NCBI GenBank assembly: GCA_016708725.1
Contig: JADJFE010000031.1
Coordinates: 1-64,000 of the forward strand
DNA from: Candidatus Aalborgicola bjergmarkensis
Lineage (GTDB): Bacteria; Pseudomonadota; Gammaproteobacteria; Burkholderiales; Burkholderiaceae_C
Length of the DNA: 64,000 nucleotides
Direction: 5' to 3'
Of the stretch, positions 1 through 7,814 are shown in pieces. Within the stretch, counting starts at the first letter, position 1. Each line of letters starts with the position of its first letter. Both the position numbers and the translations under genes were made by a program. The notes beneath the pieces were generated by a model. It worked only from the letters and a program-made list of their open reading frames with translations, was not told where the DNA came from and ran no database searches.

Positions 1-150
1 GCACCTGCAGTTGTTCCACGTGAAACACCTTCACCGCCGCAGCCACGTCTTGTTCAGGGTGCTTGCCGTTCATGGCCTATGCCGCGCCAGATCAGTAAGC
101 GAAAGTCCAGCAAGGACGCAAAGGCACGGAGCAAACAACCTGAATTCCTG
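1..150 (-). pseudogene. Displaced 3' fragment of rsmG (decayed)
   Basis: The first 150 bases resemble the 3' part of the intact rsmG (compare 3937-4110): the parS motif, the following TTCACCGCCGCAG, and further inside GTCCAGCAA and GCAAAGGCACGG, with a small deletion. It reads on the minus strand and has lost its frame. The homology stops near 150, where the accessory strip begins. I infer that this is the original gene tail, pushed aside when foreign DNA carrying a replacement tail entered rsmG. The fragment runs off the left edge of the window. Confidence 0.65.
12..27. other. parS-like centromere site 1
   Basis: TGTTCCACGTGAAACA fits the conserved bacterial parS consensus TGTTNCACGTGAAACA exactly. 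It lies in the displaced rsmG fragment. ParB family proteins bind and spread from such sites near the origin; parA and parB are not in this window. Confidence 0.85.
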
Positions 151-209
151 CTGGAGGGATCGTCCAAATGGAATTGGCTGGGTCGGTTGAGCGCCACCTT
201 TTGCCCATG

Positions 210-1421
210 CTACATGGCGTCGAGTATGGCTTTGCGCTTTGCGTTGTACTCTTCCTTGGTGATGATCCCGTCGTCAAACAGCGCCTTGATTTGGCTCAGT
301 CGCTTGGAGACATCACCGCCTGACGAAGAAGCAGTAGCCACAGCAACCGGTGCTGCAGGCTTGGGTGTGGCAGGCTGCGGTGCGACGGTTGTGGGCGCGA
401 CAGATACGGCTGGCTGCGCCTGGGCCGCTGCCAATGCTTGCGCTGGAATGGTCACAATCACCGCTTGCACGCCTTTGGCGAGCCAATCATTTACCTCGGC
501 TTGATAGGTGGCCAGAAGGTCTTTGGGGGATGCGTCCGCGGCGGCTGACTGCTCGTACAAGGCCTGGGCTTGGGCAAAGGCACCAATCGAATGGCGGCAA
601 TAACCTTTATTGAAGAGAATGACCCCGTTATTCGGCTTTGACACATTCAATTCGTCATACAGCCGGCACGCAGTCACCATGTCGCTACGGCCTGCCGATT
701 CATAAGCCACCTTCAACTTAACCGCATCGGCGCCAGAAATGCTGTCATCCGAACTAATGAGGTCGAGTGGGCGCTTATCCTGCTTGGGCCCAATACGTTC
801 AACCAATTTACCGATGGCGGAAACGTAGTTTTCACCCACAAGTTCCGCACCGTCCTTGAGTGCGCCACTTTGATCGGAACATACCTGCGACTTCGTGCTG
901 ACGCTCCCCTGCTGACTTGACAGGGGTACCAATGGGGCATTCGTCACGCTATCGCGAATGCTGATTGACAAGGGAGTCACCGCCGTACGAATGGAGCAAC
1001 CCACCGTGTATTGGCGAGATTGATTGCTGTCGCAGACGTTCTTGCCGTTTGTACATTGCACCCGGACTTCTGATCCGGCGGAGTCAGACACTTGACTGGG
1101 ACCGGCTGTGATGGAAATTACGGCGATATCAAAGGCGTCCGTCTTTACCGCTGTATTGCGAAAAACACGCGAATAGTAGGGGAGCCCAGCGCCTTTCAAC
1201 CCGGCCAACTGCTCTTCTGCCATATCAGCCAACTGGGCAGACTCAGGGCCAGCACCTGCATTGATGACCAAGGCATGGTACTTGGCCAAATCAATGTTTT
1301 CAGGCGGCGCCAAGAAAATCGTATTCCCTTTTATCAAGCCCTTAACGAAATCGAAAATGCCTGCATGCGCCACAGGAATGGCAAGGTGTGCTGCCAGTAG
1401 CAGCGATAGTGTTTTTTTCAT
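210..1421 (-). CDS. Secreted SHOCT-domain protein of unknown function
   Basis: 403 residues. The start is the ATG that gives a clean signal peptide: a basic MKK start, a hydrophobic core, and an AHA cleavage site near residue 19. The mature part has several cysteines in its first half. An Ala/Pro/Thr-rich linker around residues 335-370 leads to a C-terminal SHOCT domain (about 375-402; LSQIKALFDDGIITKEEY), a short module often found at protein ends and thought to mediate oligomerisation. A GGGGAT-type ribosome site precedes the start. It is the first gene module of the strip inserted into the rsmG tail, between the displaced tail and repeat R1. The body matches no family I can name. A periplasmic or envelope role is inferred from the signal peptide only. 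Confidence 0.7.
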   Translation of the reverse strand: MKKTLSLLLAAHLAIPVAHAGIFDFVKGLIKGNTIFLAPPENIDLAKYHALVINAGAGPESAQLADMAEEQLAGLKGAGLPYYSRVFRNTAVKTDAFDIAVISITAGPSQVSDSAGSEVRVQCTNGKNVCDSNQSRQYTVGCSIRTAVTPLSISIRDSVTNAPLVPLSSQQGSVSTKSQVCSDQSGALKDGAELVGENYVSAIGKLVERIGPKQDKRPLDLISSDDSISGADAVKLKVAYESAGRSDMVTACRLYDELNVSKPNNGVILFNKGYCRHSIGAFAQAQALYEQSAAADASPKDLLATYQAEVNDWLAKGVQAVIVTIPAQALAAAQAQPAVSVAPTTVAPQPATPKPAAPVAVATASSSGGDVSKRLSQIKALFDDGIITKEEYNAKRKAILDAM

Positions 1422-1497
1422 AAAGTTATCCCCGTAGATTGAGTGTGACTGGCAAAGCCAGCCAACCAATATAGCAAACCGTGACAACTCGCCCCGA

Positions 1498-1829
1498 TAC
1501 CACCGAGCGCAGCGATGGCGCGTAACGCCCCACCCTTCTGCCTGCGCCGAGGAGCGCAGAAGGCGGCGGATCAGGGCTGGCGATTGTTTGAGCCCGCAGG
1601 GCGAGTTCGAGCCAGACCCCGCCGACTTCGAGCACCGCAGGTTGCCCCGGCGCAGCCGGGGCCAGAGGCTTCGTGTTCTTTGCTTACTTTCTTTTGGCGA
1701 AGCAAAAGAAAGTAAGTGCGCTGCCGGGCGCACACCCCGGCATGCCCGAATAGCTACCCCGCCTTCCGCATCCAAACAATGCACCGCTGCCCCCAACCCC
1801 GGCACCTGCAGTTGTTCCACGTGAAACAC
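1498..1829. repeat. Long repeat R1: dispersed 250-bp repeat plus rsmG tail and parS
   Basis: The stretch is nearly the same as 3630-3966. It begins at ACCGAGCGCAGCGATGGCGC, contains a strong hairpin (CTTACTTTCTTTTG at 1683-1696 pairs with 1703-1716), and ends in about 85 bases that copy the last codons of rsmG and its parS site. The rsmG-like part has lost the reading frame. No gene is seen in 1422-1866 apart from this repeat. Confidence 0.85.
1813..1828. other. parS-like centromere site 2
   Basis: A perfect TGTTCCACGTGAAACA in the rsmG-tail copy that ends repeat R1. It lies about 40 bases before the brnT start, so bound ParB could overlap the toxin-antitoxin promoter region (inference). Confidence 0.85.
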
Positions 1830-1866
1830 TTGCCCAACATATTTAATGTGCATACAATAAACCAGC

Positions 1867-2163
1867 ATGCCCATCAGCTTCGACCCCGCCAAGAACGCCG
1901 CCAACATTGCAAGCCGTGGCATCCCTTTTGATCTGGTTGAACAGCTTGATTGGGCAACCGCCCTGATTCGTGAAGACACCCGCAAAGCGTATGGAGAACG
2001 TCGCTTTCAGGTGCTGGGTTTCATCGGGAATCGACTGCATGCAGTCGTTTTTACACCGCGCGATGACAAAGTACACGTCATCAGCCTTCGCAAAGCCAAT
2101 TCGAGAGAGGTCAATAGATATGCCGAAACAAGCACCCAAGCACCCCAATCCGGAGCAAATTGA
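1867..2163 (+). CDS. brnT: BrnT-family ribonuclease toxin
   Basis: 98 residues, the usual size for BrnT, a RelE-fold ribonuclease toxin that is neutralised by BrnA. Family features visible are the N-terminal FDPAKNAANIASRGIPFDLV stretch, the central YGERRFQVLGFIGNR, and the VHVISLRKANSREVNRY ending with the conserved arginine-containing strand. The start is an ATG just after the parS-bearing repeat, with a TACAAT-like element upstream. It overlaps the antitoxin start by 44 bases, so the two are co-translated. In the family the antitoxin represses the shared promoter. A second brnTA pair lies at 31275-31809 in a different context (integron cassette). Confidence 0.88.
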   Translation: MPISFDPAKNAANIASRGIPFDLVEQLDWATALIREDTRKAYGERRFQVLGFIGNRLHAVVFTPRDDKVHVISLRKANSREVNRYAETSTQAPQSGAN

Positions 2164-2425
2164 CGACGACAACCCGGAATGGACCGATGCGGACTTTGTC
2201 CGCGCCCGGCCCGCAGCAGAAGTTCTGCCCGCATTATTTGGAACAAAGACCGCCCAGTCGATGCTCAAACCACGCGGACGACCACCGGCAGACACAGTGA
2301 AAGAGCGCATCACCATCCGCTTTGACGCGGACGTGCTGGCAGCTTTTCGGGCCACCGGCAAGGGATGGCAGACCCGCGTAAACGATGCCATGCGCGACTG
2401 GCTGCGTACCCACCATTCTGTGTAA
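2120..2425 (+). CDS. brnA: BrnA-family antitoxin (CopG/ribbon-helix-helix type)
   Basis: 101 residues. The ATG at 2120 follows a GAGAGG ribosome site and lies inside brnT. The N-terminal half is acidic (DDDNPEWTDADFVRARPA), the part that wraps the toxin in BrnA proteins. The C-terminal half carries a DNA-binding ribbon-helix-helix (KERITIRFDADVLAAFRATG, then GWQTRVNDAMRDWL). It would neutralise BrnT and repress the operon. The stop is followed within 20 bases by the truncated repeat R2, so the whole cassette is only about 600 bases and is bounded by rsmG-tail repeats on both sides. Confidence 0.87.
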   Translation: MPKQAPKHPNPEQIDDDNPEWTDADFVRARPAAEVLPALFGTKTAQSMLKPRGRPPADTVKERITIRFDADVLAAFRATGKGWQTRVNDAMRDWLRTHHSV

Positions 2426-2442
2426 CTCGTTACACAGCGCAA

Positions 2443-2567
2443 TCGGGGTCGCAGACAGCAGTATCGTCTTTCTTTTGTCCGAATAACTACCCAGCCTTCC
2501 GCATCCAAACAATGCACCGCTCAACCCCCAACCCCGGCACCTGCAGTTGTTCCACGTAAAACACCTT
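2443..2567. repeat. Truncated repeat R2 with rsmG tail copy
   Basis: The stretch matches the right-hand end of R1 and R3: GGGGTCGCAGACAGCAG, then CCGCATCCAAACAATGCACCG and the rsmG tail. Most of the 250-bp part, including the hairpin, is gone. The following 2568-2722 shows no gene. Confidence 0.75.
2548..2563. other. Degenerate parS-like site 3
   Basis: TGTTCCACGTAAAACA differs from the parS consensus by one base in the central CACGTG, which ParB contacts directly, so it is probably inactive or weak. The position in the repeat is the same as in the intact copies. Confidence 0.7.
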
Positions 2568-2722
2568 CACGGAAGAAGGCAACAACACCGCCAGCTCCTG
2601 CTCCGTGCTTGCGTTACAACACCCACCCAGCCGACCAATCGGCTACACAGAGCTGCGTCTGAAAGCCAGCACCGAACAGAGTGATTTGCTCCCTAGCATC
2701 TCCCCAATCCACGCACTCCCAC

Positions 2723-2748
2723 ACCTCGCCGAAAAGAAAAGGCGAGGT
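2723..2748. terminator. Hairpin downstream of the carbon-nitrogen hydrolase gene
   Basis: ACCTCGCC (2723-2730) pairs with GGCGAGGT (2741-2748) around an A-rich loop, just after the minus-strand stop at 2755. There is no clear U-tract on the minus strand, so it is only a possible terminator. Confidence 0.35.
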
Positions 2749-2754
2749 TGCCCT

Positions 2755-3513
2755 TTAGGGATCGACCGAAATGACCTCGCCGCGCCAACTGTCCATATGA
2801 TTTTCAGCAACAACCAGCACCCGTCCGACTCCTGGCGCTTGCACCACCAGTTTTCCGCCGGGGGACCAGAAGGCACTTTTCCCCGCTGAAACGTATCCTC
2901 CAGTGGGTCCTCCATGGTTGGCCATCAAAACGCCTAGGCCGAGGGTGGCTGCATAGTGCTGCAACATGGCGCTGTCCGCAGCGTATCCAGTCTCCGACAC
3001 AAGAACGCCTGCCAAGTACAGCGATGCACCCGCCATTGCCGCACCCTGCGCGTGCGATGCATGCGCGGTATCAGCGCAAATTGCCAGAGAAAATGTCCGT
3101 CCACGGAGTTCATCCGTGCGATTCTCTGCAATGCCTTTGGAGGCAAATCGTTCCTCGCCAGGGTGCAGGTGTTGCTTGCGATAAACGAAATGACGACCAT
3201 CCGCAAAGAATGTGATCGCGCCAATCGCGGGAGCCATGCCAACTCCATTGGCAACCGAGGCACCAACCACCACAGTCATTTTGGTTTTGGCCACCATATC
3301 CCGAATAGCAGCAAGACGGCAATCGCTCGGGAGCAAGACGCAATCCTGAAGCAGTGGAAGTTCATAACCACACAGAGACAGTTCGGGAAACACCAGTAGA
3401 TCAATCTGTGCGTGGTGTGCTGCTGCAATGAATCGCGTATGCGTTTGCACATTCGCAGCAATGTCGCCCGCTACTGAAATGGACTGCGCACCGGCGATAC
3501 GGATGGATGGCAT
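2755..3513 (-). CDS. Carbon-nitrogen hydrolase (nitrilase superfamily)
   Basis: 252 residues. The Glu-Lys-Cys catalytic triad of the superfamily is visible: Glu in LLVFPELSLCGYE near residue 44, Lys in VYRKQHLHPGEE near 113, and Cys in SLAICADTAH near 147. Such enzymes hydrolyse nitriles, amides or N-carbamoyl compounds; the substrate cannot be told from sequence. The ATG start gives an N-terminus (IRIAGAQ) typical of the first strand. It sits alone between R2 and R3 in the strip built into the rsmG tail. This suggests arrival by transfer, since it is no part of the mnmG-rsmG-parAB neighbourhood expected here. Confidence 0.85.
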   Translation of the reverse strand: MPSIRIAGAQSISVAGDIAANVQTHTRFIAAAHHAQIDLLVFPELSLCGYELPLLQDCVLLPSDCRLAAIRDMVAKTKMTVVVGASVANGVGMAPAIGAITFFADGRHFVYRKQHLHPGEERFASKGIAENRTDELRGRTFSLAICADTAHASHAQGAAMAGASLYLAGVLVSETGYAADSAMLQHYAATLGLGVLMANHGGPTGGYVSAGKSAFWSPGGKLVVQAPGVGRVLVVAENHMDSWRGEVISVDP

Positions 3514-3629
3514 ATTTTTTGAAATACAAAGATCGTGGACGAGTGCTTCTGGCGTATCCGCAATGTAGATTGCCGCCGTACGTCAGCAGTTTAAGTCCCG
3601 CCAAATATCCCCACACCAAACTGAAACAC

Positions 3630-3966
3630 CCCCGCCGAGCGCAGCGATGGCGCGTGACTGCCCCCTTCTGCCTGCGCCGAGGAGCACAGAAGGCGGCGGA
3701 TCAGGGCTGGCGATTGTTTGAGCCCGCAGGGCGAGTTCGAGCCAGACCCCGCCGGCTTCGAGCACCGCAGGTTGCCCCGGCGCAGCCGGGGTCGCAGGCA
3801 GCAGGGTCGCCTTTCTTTGCTTACTTTCTTTGGCGAAGCAAAGAAAGTAGGTCGCCCGCCGGGGCGAGACCCGGCATGCCGCAATAGCTATCCAGCCCTA
3901 CGCATCCAAACAATGCACCGCTCCGCCCCCAACCCCGGCACCTGCAGTTGTTCCACGTGAAACACT
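3630..3966. repeat. Long repeat R3 ending in the functional rsmG tail and parS
   Basis: This is the second full copy of the R1 unit. Its right-hand 85 bases are the true last codons of rsmG. The hairpin (3820-3832 pairing with 3839-3850) has a stem one base shorter on both sides than in R1, a paired change that keeps it self-complementary. No other gene is seen in 3514-3887. Confidence 0.85.
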
Positions 3967-4565
3967 TTCACCGCCGCAGGCAAAGCAGCCAGCTCATCCC
4001 CCGGGTGCTTCCCCTTCATCCCCATCCAAACCCCCTGCTCTGCCAACGCCGCACCCGACCAGTTGGTGAAGTCCAGCAAAGAAGCAAAGGCACGGGAGCT
4101 GACCACGTCGTAGGGTTCCTTGAGCGATTCCACCCGGGCATGGATGCCACGCAGATTCGGCAACTTCAACCCCACCGCCACCTGCTGAATAAAGGCCGCC
4201 TTCTTGGCCACCGTATCCACACAGTGCACAGTGATGTCGGGGCAGCAAATGGCAATCACGATGCCGGGCAGGCCCGCACCAGAACCCACATCCAGCAACC
4301 GCACGGGATTTGCGGCCAAGCTGTCGCCCTGCCCTGCACGCATGGCTGCCAGCTGCTGGCGCAGCGGCGCAATCACGGCCAGGCTGTCGAGCAGATGGTG
4401 CGTCAGCATCTCCTGCGGGTCGCGCACCGCCGTCAGGTTGTAGACCTTGGTCCACTTCTGGATCAGGTCCAGGTAGTCCAGCAGGTGTGTTACCTGTGCA
4501 TCATCCAGTGGCAAAGCCAAGTCTTTCAGACCCTGACGCAGGCCCTTCTCCAACGGGTGCGTCAT
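3888..4565 (-). CDS. rsmG: 16S rRNA (guanine-527 N7) methyltransferase RsmG
   Basis: 225 residues, slightly longer than usual. RsmG methylates G527 of 16S rRNA using S-adenosylmethionine. The SAM-binding motif LLDVGSGAGLPGI is clear, followed by the acidic HCVDTVAKKAAF. The ending VEQLQVPGLGAERCIVWMR is the normal family C-terminus. It overlaps mnmG by 4 bases, the classic mnmG-rsmG pair, which usually continues into parA-parB; here that continuation is interrupted by the accessory strip. A parS site is embedded in its last codons (FHVEQ). The stop lies in the start of repeat R3, so the tail was probably supplied by the incoming DNA. Confidence 0.93.
   Translation of the reverse strand: MTHPLEKGLRQGLKDLALPLDDAQVTHLLDYLDLIQKWTKVYNLTAVRDPQEMLTHHLLDSLAVIAPLRQQLAAMRAGQGDSLAANPVRLLDVGSGAGLPGIVIAICCPDITVHCVDTVAKKAAFIQQVAVGLKLPNLRGIHARVESLKEPYDVVSSRAFASLLDFTNWSGAALAEQGVWMGMKGKHPGDELAALPAAVKVFHVEQLQVPGLGAERCIVWMRRAG
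3949..3964. other. parS-like centromere site 4 (within rsmG)
   Basis: A perfect TGTTCCACGTGAAACA that doubles as rsmG codons for Phe-His-Val-Glu-Gln. This is the presumed ancestral position from which sites 1-3 were copied. Confidence 0.88.
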
Positions 4566-6640
4566 GCCGACACCTCCGCCGCAGTATCGGCAGCATCGCT
4601 GGCAAAGCCGCGAAACTTGTTTTTCTTCAAATGGATCAGCAACAGAGAGATGGTGGCCGGTGTAATACCGGACATGCGAGAGGCCTGGCCCAGCGTCTCG
4701 GGCCGCTGCTTGCTCAAGCGCTGGCGCGACTCAATGCTCATGGCCGACACCTGCATGTAGTCCAACTCGGGCGGCAGGCGCAGGTTCTCGTAATGGGCGG
4801 CGCGCAGCACTTCGTCTTTCTGGCGATCGATGTAGCCGGAGTACTTGGCTGCAATCTCCACCTGCTCCACGACCGAGGCTACAAACACGTCCTCCGCCAC
4901 CACCGCCGCAGATGGGGCCGATGCATCCGCGCCACCGCCCTGCCCCAATGTTTCACGTGGAACAGGCACCGGCAAATCGGGGTTGGCGTAGCGTCCACCA
5001 GCCAAAGACATAAGCCCGGCGTAACTTACATCCGGGCGGCGCAGCAGGTCGGCCAGGTTGTATTCGTGCTCAATGGCTTTGCCCAGCACCCGTTCGGACT
5101 CGGCGGCATCCAAGTTCTTGGGGTTCACCCAGACGGCCCGCAAACGTTCTGTTTCACGTGAAACAGCATCGCGCTTGCGGCAAAAGGCGTCCCAACGCGC
5201 GTCGTCCACCAGGCCCAGTGCGCGGCCAGTCTCGGTCAGGCGGGCGTCGGCATTGTCTTCGCGCAACTGCAGGCGGAACTCGGCACGGCTGGTGAACATA
5301 CGGTAGGGCTCGGTCACGCCCTTGGTAATCAGGTCGTCGACCAACACGCCCAGGTACGCATCGCCCCGCCCTGGCACCCAGGTGTCTTGGCCCCAAGCTG
5401 CCGACTGCGCCGCTGGTGCACCGGCTTGCAGTGCGGCGTTGACACCGGCGAACAAGCCTTGCGCGGCGGCTTCTTCGTAACCCGTGGTGCCGTTGATCTG
5501 GCCGGCAAAAAACAGGCCGGTGATCTGCCGGGTTTCGAAACTGCTTTTCAACGAACGCGGATCAAAGTAGTCATACTCAATGGCGTAGCCGGGGCGCAGA
5601 ATGTGCGCGTTTTCCAGCCCTTTCATGGAGCGCACCAAGTCGTACTGCACATCAAACGGCAGGCTGGTGCTGATGCCATTGGGGTAGTACTCGTGCGTGG
5701 TCAGGCCTTCGGGTTCCAGAAAAATCTGGTGGCTGTCTTTGTCGGCAAAGCGGTTGACCTTGTCTTCCACACTCGGGCAGTAGCGCGGCCCCACGCCTTC
5801 GATCTTGCCCATGAACATGGGGCTGCGGTCAAACCCGCTGCGGATGATGTCGTGCGTGCGCTCGTTGGTGTGGGTAATCCAGCACGGCATTTGCTGGGGG
5901 TGCATCTCGACACGGCCCATAAAGCTGAACACCGGCATGGCTGAGCTCATGCCCCCTGGCACCCCGTCACCGGGCTGGATCAGGCATTGGCTGAAGTCGA
6001 TGGTGCGGCCATCCAGGCGCGGCGGTGTGCCGGTCTTCAGGCGACCTTGTGGCAGCTTTAGCTCTTTGAGCCGTGCGCTCAAAGACACGGCAGGTGGGTC
6101 GCCCGCCCTGCCGGCCGCGTAGTTGTTCAGGCCGACGTGGATCTTGCCGTCCAGGAATGTGCCCGCCGTCAGCACCACGGTTTTGGATCGGAACTGAATG
6201 CCCACCTGCGTCACCGCGCCCACCACGCGATCTCCTGTCCCTGTTGATTCCACCATCAGGTCGTCCACCGCCTGCTGAAACAGCCACAGGTTGGGCTGGT
6301 TTTCCAGCATGCGGCGAATGGCCGCCTTGTACAAAATGCGGTCCGCCTGGGCCCGCGTGGCACGCACGGCCGGGCCCTTGCTGCTGTTCAAAATACGGAA
6401 CTGAATGCCCGCCTCGTCCGTGGCCAGCGCCATGGCGCCACCCAGCGCGTCCACCTCTTTCACCAGGTGCCCTTTGCCAATGCCGCCGATGGACGGGTTG
6501 CAGCTCATCTGCCCCAGGGTTTCAATGTTGTGTGACAGCAGCAGGGTCTTGCAACCCATGCGCGCGGCAGCCAGGGCGGCCTCGGTTCCGGCATGGCCGC
6601 CGCCAACAACGATGACGTCAAATTCTTGTGGGTAGAGCAT
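4562..6640 (-). CDS. mnmG: tRNA uridine-5-carboxymethylaminomethyl modification enzyme MnmG
   Basis: 692 residues; the family is usually about 620-640. MnmG with MnmE modifies U34 of tRNAs and binds FAD through the N-terminal VIVVGGGHAGTEAA. Other signatures seen are MSCNPSIGGIGKGHLVKE, GTFLDGKIHVG and GYEEAAAQGLFAGVNAA. The extra length includes a loop around residues 555-590 (from LPVPVPRETLGQ to VAEDVFVAS) before the conserved KYSGYIDRQ; this loop carries one parS site, and a second lies in the helix VSRETERL. The gene is divergent from the flavin reductase across 444 bases that hold two hairpin elements. It heads the mnmG-rsmG pair. Confidence 0.95.
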   Translation of the reverse strand: MLYPQEFDVIVVGGGHAGTEAALAAARMGCKTLLLSHNIETLGQMSCNPSIGGIGKGHLVKEVDALGGAMALATDEAGIQFRILNSSKGPAVRATRAQADRILYKAAIRRMLENQPNLWLFQQAVDDLMVESTGTGDRVVGAVTQVGIQFRSKTVVLTAGTFLDGKIHVGLNNYAAGRAGDPPAVSLSARLKELKLPQGRLKTGTPPRLDGRTIDFSQCLIQPGDGVPGGMSSAMPVFSFMGRVEMHPQQMPCWITHTNERTHDIIRSGFDRSPMFMGKIEGVGPRYCPSVEDKVNRFADKDSHQIFLEPEGLTTHEYYPNGISTSLPFDVQYDLVRSMKGLENAHILRPGYAIEYDYFDPRSLKSSFETRQITGLFFAGQINGTTGYEEAAAQGLFAGVNAALQAGAPAAQSAAWGQDTWVPGRGDAYLGVLVDDLITKGVTEPYRMFTSRAEFRLQLREDNADARLTETGRALGLVDDARWDAFCRKRDAVSRETERLRAVWVNPKNLDAAESERVLGKAIEHEYNLADLLRRPDVSYAGLMSLAGGRYANPDLPVPVPRETLGQGGGADASAPSAAVVAEDVFVASVVEQVEIAAKYSGYIDRQKDEVLRAAHYENLRLPPELDYMQVSAMSIESRQRLSKQRPETLGQASRMSGITPATISLLLIHLKKNKFRGFASDAADTAAEVSA
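4949..4964. other. parS-like centromere site 5 (within mnmG)
   Basis: TGTTTCACGTGGAACA is the reverse complement of sites 1, 2 and 4 and encodes VPRET in the extra MnmG loop. Confidence 0.85.
5150..5165. other. parS-like centromere site 6 (within mnmG)
   Basis: TGTTTCACGTGAAACA is a fully palindromic parS and encodes VSRET in MnmG. It is 185 bases from site 5. Confidence 0.9.
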
Positions 6641-6770
6641 GGTGATGGTGTGGGCGCACCAAAGCCAAAGAGTGCGTGCGCCGAGTGGGGGAAGCCCGCG
6701 ATTTTACCGGTTGCACGATTTTTTGGCACGTCGAGAGAATGCACCGGGCTCGGTTGGTACTTTGGCGGTG

Positions 6771-6860
6771 GATCGGTTGGGCTGCACGTTTTGCTCCGTG
6801 TCCCCCGCCCGCTTTGCGGGCTCCTCCTTTACCTGCGCAAAACGCACAACCCAACCGATC
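6771..6860 (-). repeat. Variable-arm hairpin element E1
   Basis: A core shared with E2 and E3 (GCGCAGGTAAAGGAGGAG, a CCCGC/GCGGG mini-stem, GGGGGACACGGAGCAAAA) lies here on the minus strand. The outer arms GATCGGTTGGG (6771-6781) and CCCAACCGATC (6850-6860) pair perfectly but differ from the arms of E2 and E3. Confidence 0.8.
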
Positions 6861-6919
6861 TGCGTAGCGCGCATGTGCACCCAAAGAAATTTCAAACAGC
6901 CTCCTTTTCAACCACTGTA

Positions 6920-7014
6920 GCGACAGGGGTGGCCCGTGCCTTTTGCGCAGGTAAAGGAGGAGGCTGCGCAGCAGCCGGGGGACACGGAGCAAAAGGTACG
7001 GGCCACCCCTGTCG
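6920..7014 (+). repeat. Variable-arm hairpin element E2
   Basis: The same core as E1, on the plus strand. The outer arms GCGACAGGGGTGGCCCGT and ACGGGCCACCCCTGTCGC are complementary. Together with E1 it fills most of the 444-base gap between mnmG and the flavin reductase; no promoter was recognised there. Confidence 0.8.
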
Positions 7015-7084
7015 CGGGCGCAGGGCGCAGGGCGCGGGGCACAGACATTCGCATAAAGCCGGCCATCTTGGTGACAATCCACCC

Positions 7085-7666
7085 ATGACCCAACTCCTCA
7101 TCTTCGCCGGCAGCGCCCGCCAACATTCCTTCAACCGCCAACTCGCCCACGCCGCCGCAGCCATGGCCCGCGCCAAGGGTGCCGAAGTGACGGTGCTGGA
7201 ACTGTCCACGCTCGACATCCCGCTGTACAACGCCGACCTGGAAGCGCAAGGCACACCGCCCGATGTAATCCGCCTGAAGGAAATTCTGGACGCCCACCCG
7301 GCCTGGATCATCTGCTCGCCCGAATACAACGGCAGCTACACCGGCCTGCTGAAGAACACCATCGACTGGGCCTCCAGCCCGGTGAAGGGGCACCCGGTGT
7401 GGGCCGATGGCAGCAAGCCTTTCACAGGCAAGGTGGTGGGCCTGCTCAGCGCCTCCAACGGCGCATTGGGTGGACTGCGCTCGCTGAGCCACCTCAACCC
7501 CCTGCTGCTCAACCTGCACTGCTGGGTGTGCCCGCAGCAGTACGCGCTGTCGCGCGCCAGCGCAGCCTTTGACGCTACAGGTCAGTTGCAGGTGGAGGCG
7601 CAGCAGGTAGGCGTGCAGGCAGTGGTAGAGCAAGTGCTATGGGCTGGGAAACGGTTGGGTGCTTAA
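7085..7666 (+). CDS. NADPH-dependent FMN reductase family protein
   Basis: 193 residues, the normal size of the flavodoxin-like NAD(P)H:flavin/quinone reductases (ChrR/YieF/ArsH relatives). The phosphate-binding loop IFAGSARQHSFNRQLA at the N-terminus and SPEYNGSYTGLLKNTIDW near residue 80 are the two FMN-contact signatures. It probably reduces quinones, flavins or oxidised small molecules in the cytoplasm; the exact substrate is not readable. It stands alone, divergent from mnmG, and is followed by a copy of the small two-hairpin repeat. Confidence 0.88.
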   Translation: MTQLLIFAGSARQHSFNRQLAHAAAAMARAKGAEVTVLELSTLDIPLYNADLEAQGTPPDVIRLKEILDAHPAWIICSPEYNGSYTGLLKNTIDWASSPVKGHPVWADGSKPFTGKVVGLLSASNGALGGLRSLSHLNPLLLNLHCWVCPQQYALSRASAAFDATGQLQVEAQQVGVQAVVEQVLWAGKRLGA

Positions 7667-7680
7667 ACGGGCCCGGCACC

Positions 7681-7735
7681 CGCTACAAAACACTCACTTA
7701 TTGATAGCTGGCTACGCAGATCCCACGGGCGCGAA
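7681..7735 (+). repeat. Small two-hairpin repeat, copy 1
   Basis: Contains GCTAC, then GATAGCTGGCTACGCA, then GGGCGCGAA; a diverged member of the family described at 29235-29280. It lies between converging genes. Confidence 0.6.
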
Positions 7736-7814
7736 TGCCATTTACGACCAAATTCATTTCAAGAAAACGGGGTAACACCCGCTCCTTCGGTCCAAGCGCC
7801 ACGCGCCCCCACAC

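Noticed and set aside
3948..4760. Open frame of 270 codons on the plus strand across rsmG
   Set aside because: Antisense to rsmG and mnmG, with a His/Gln-rich shadow composition.
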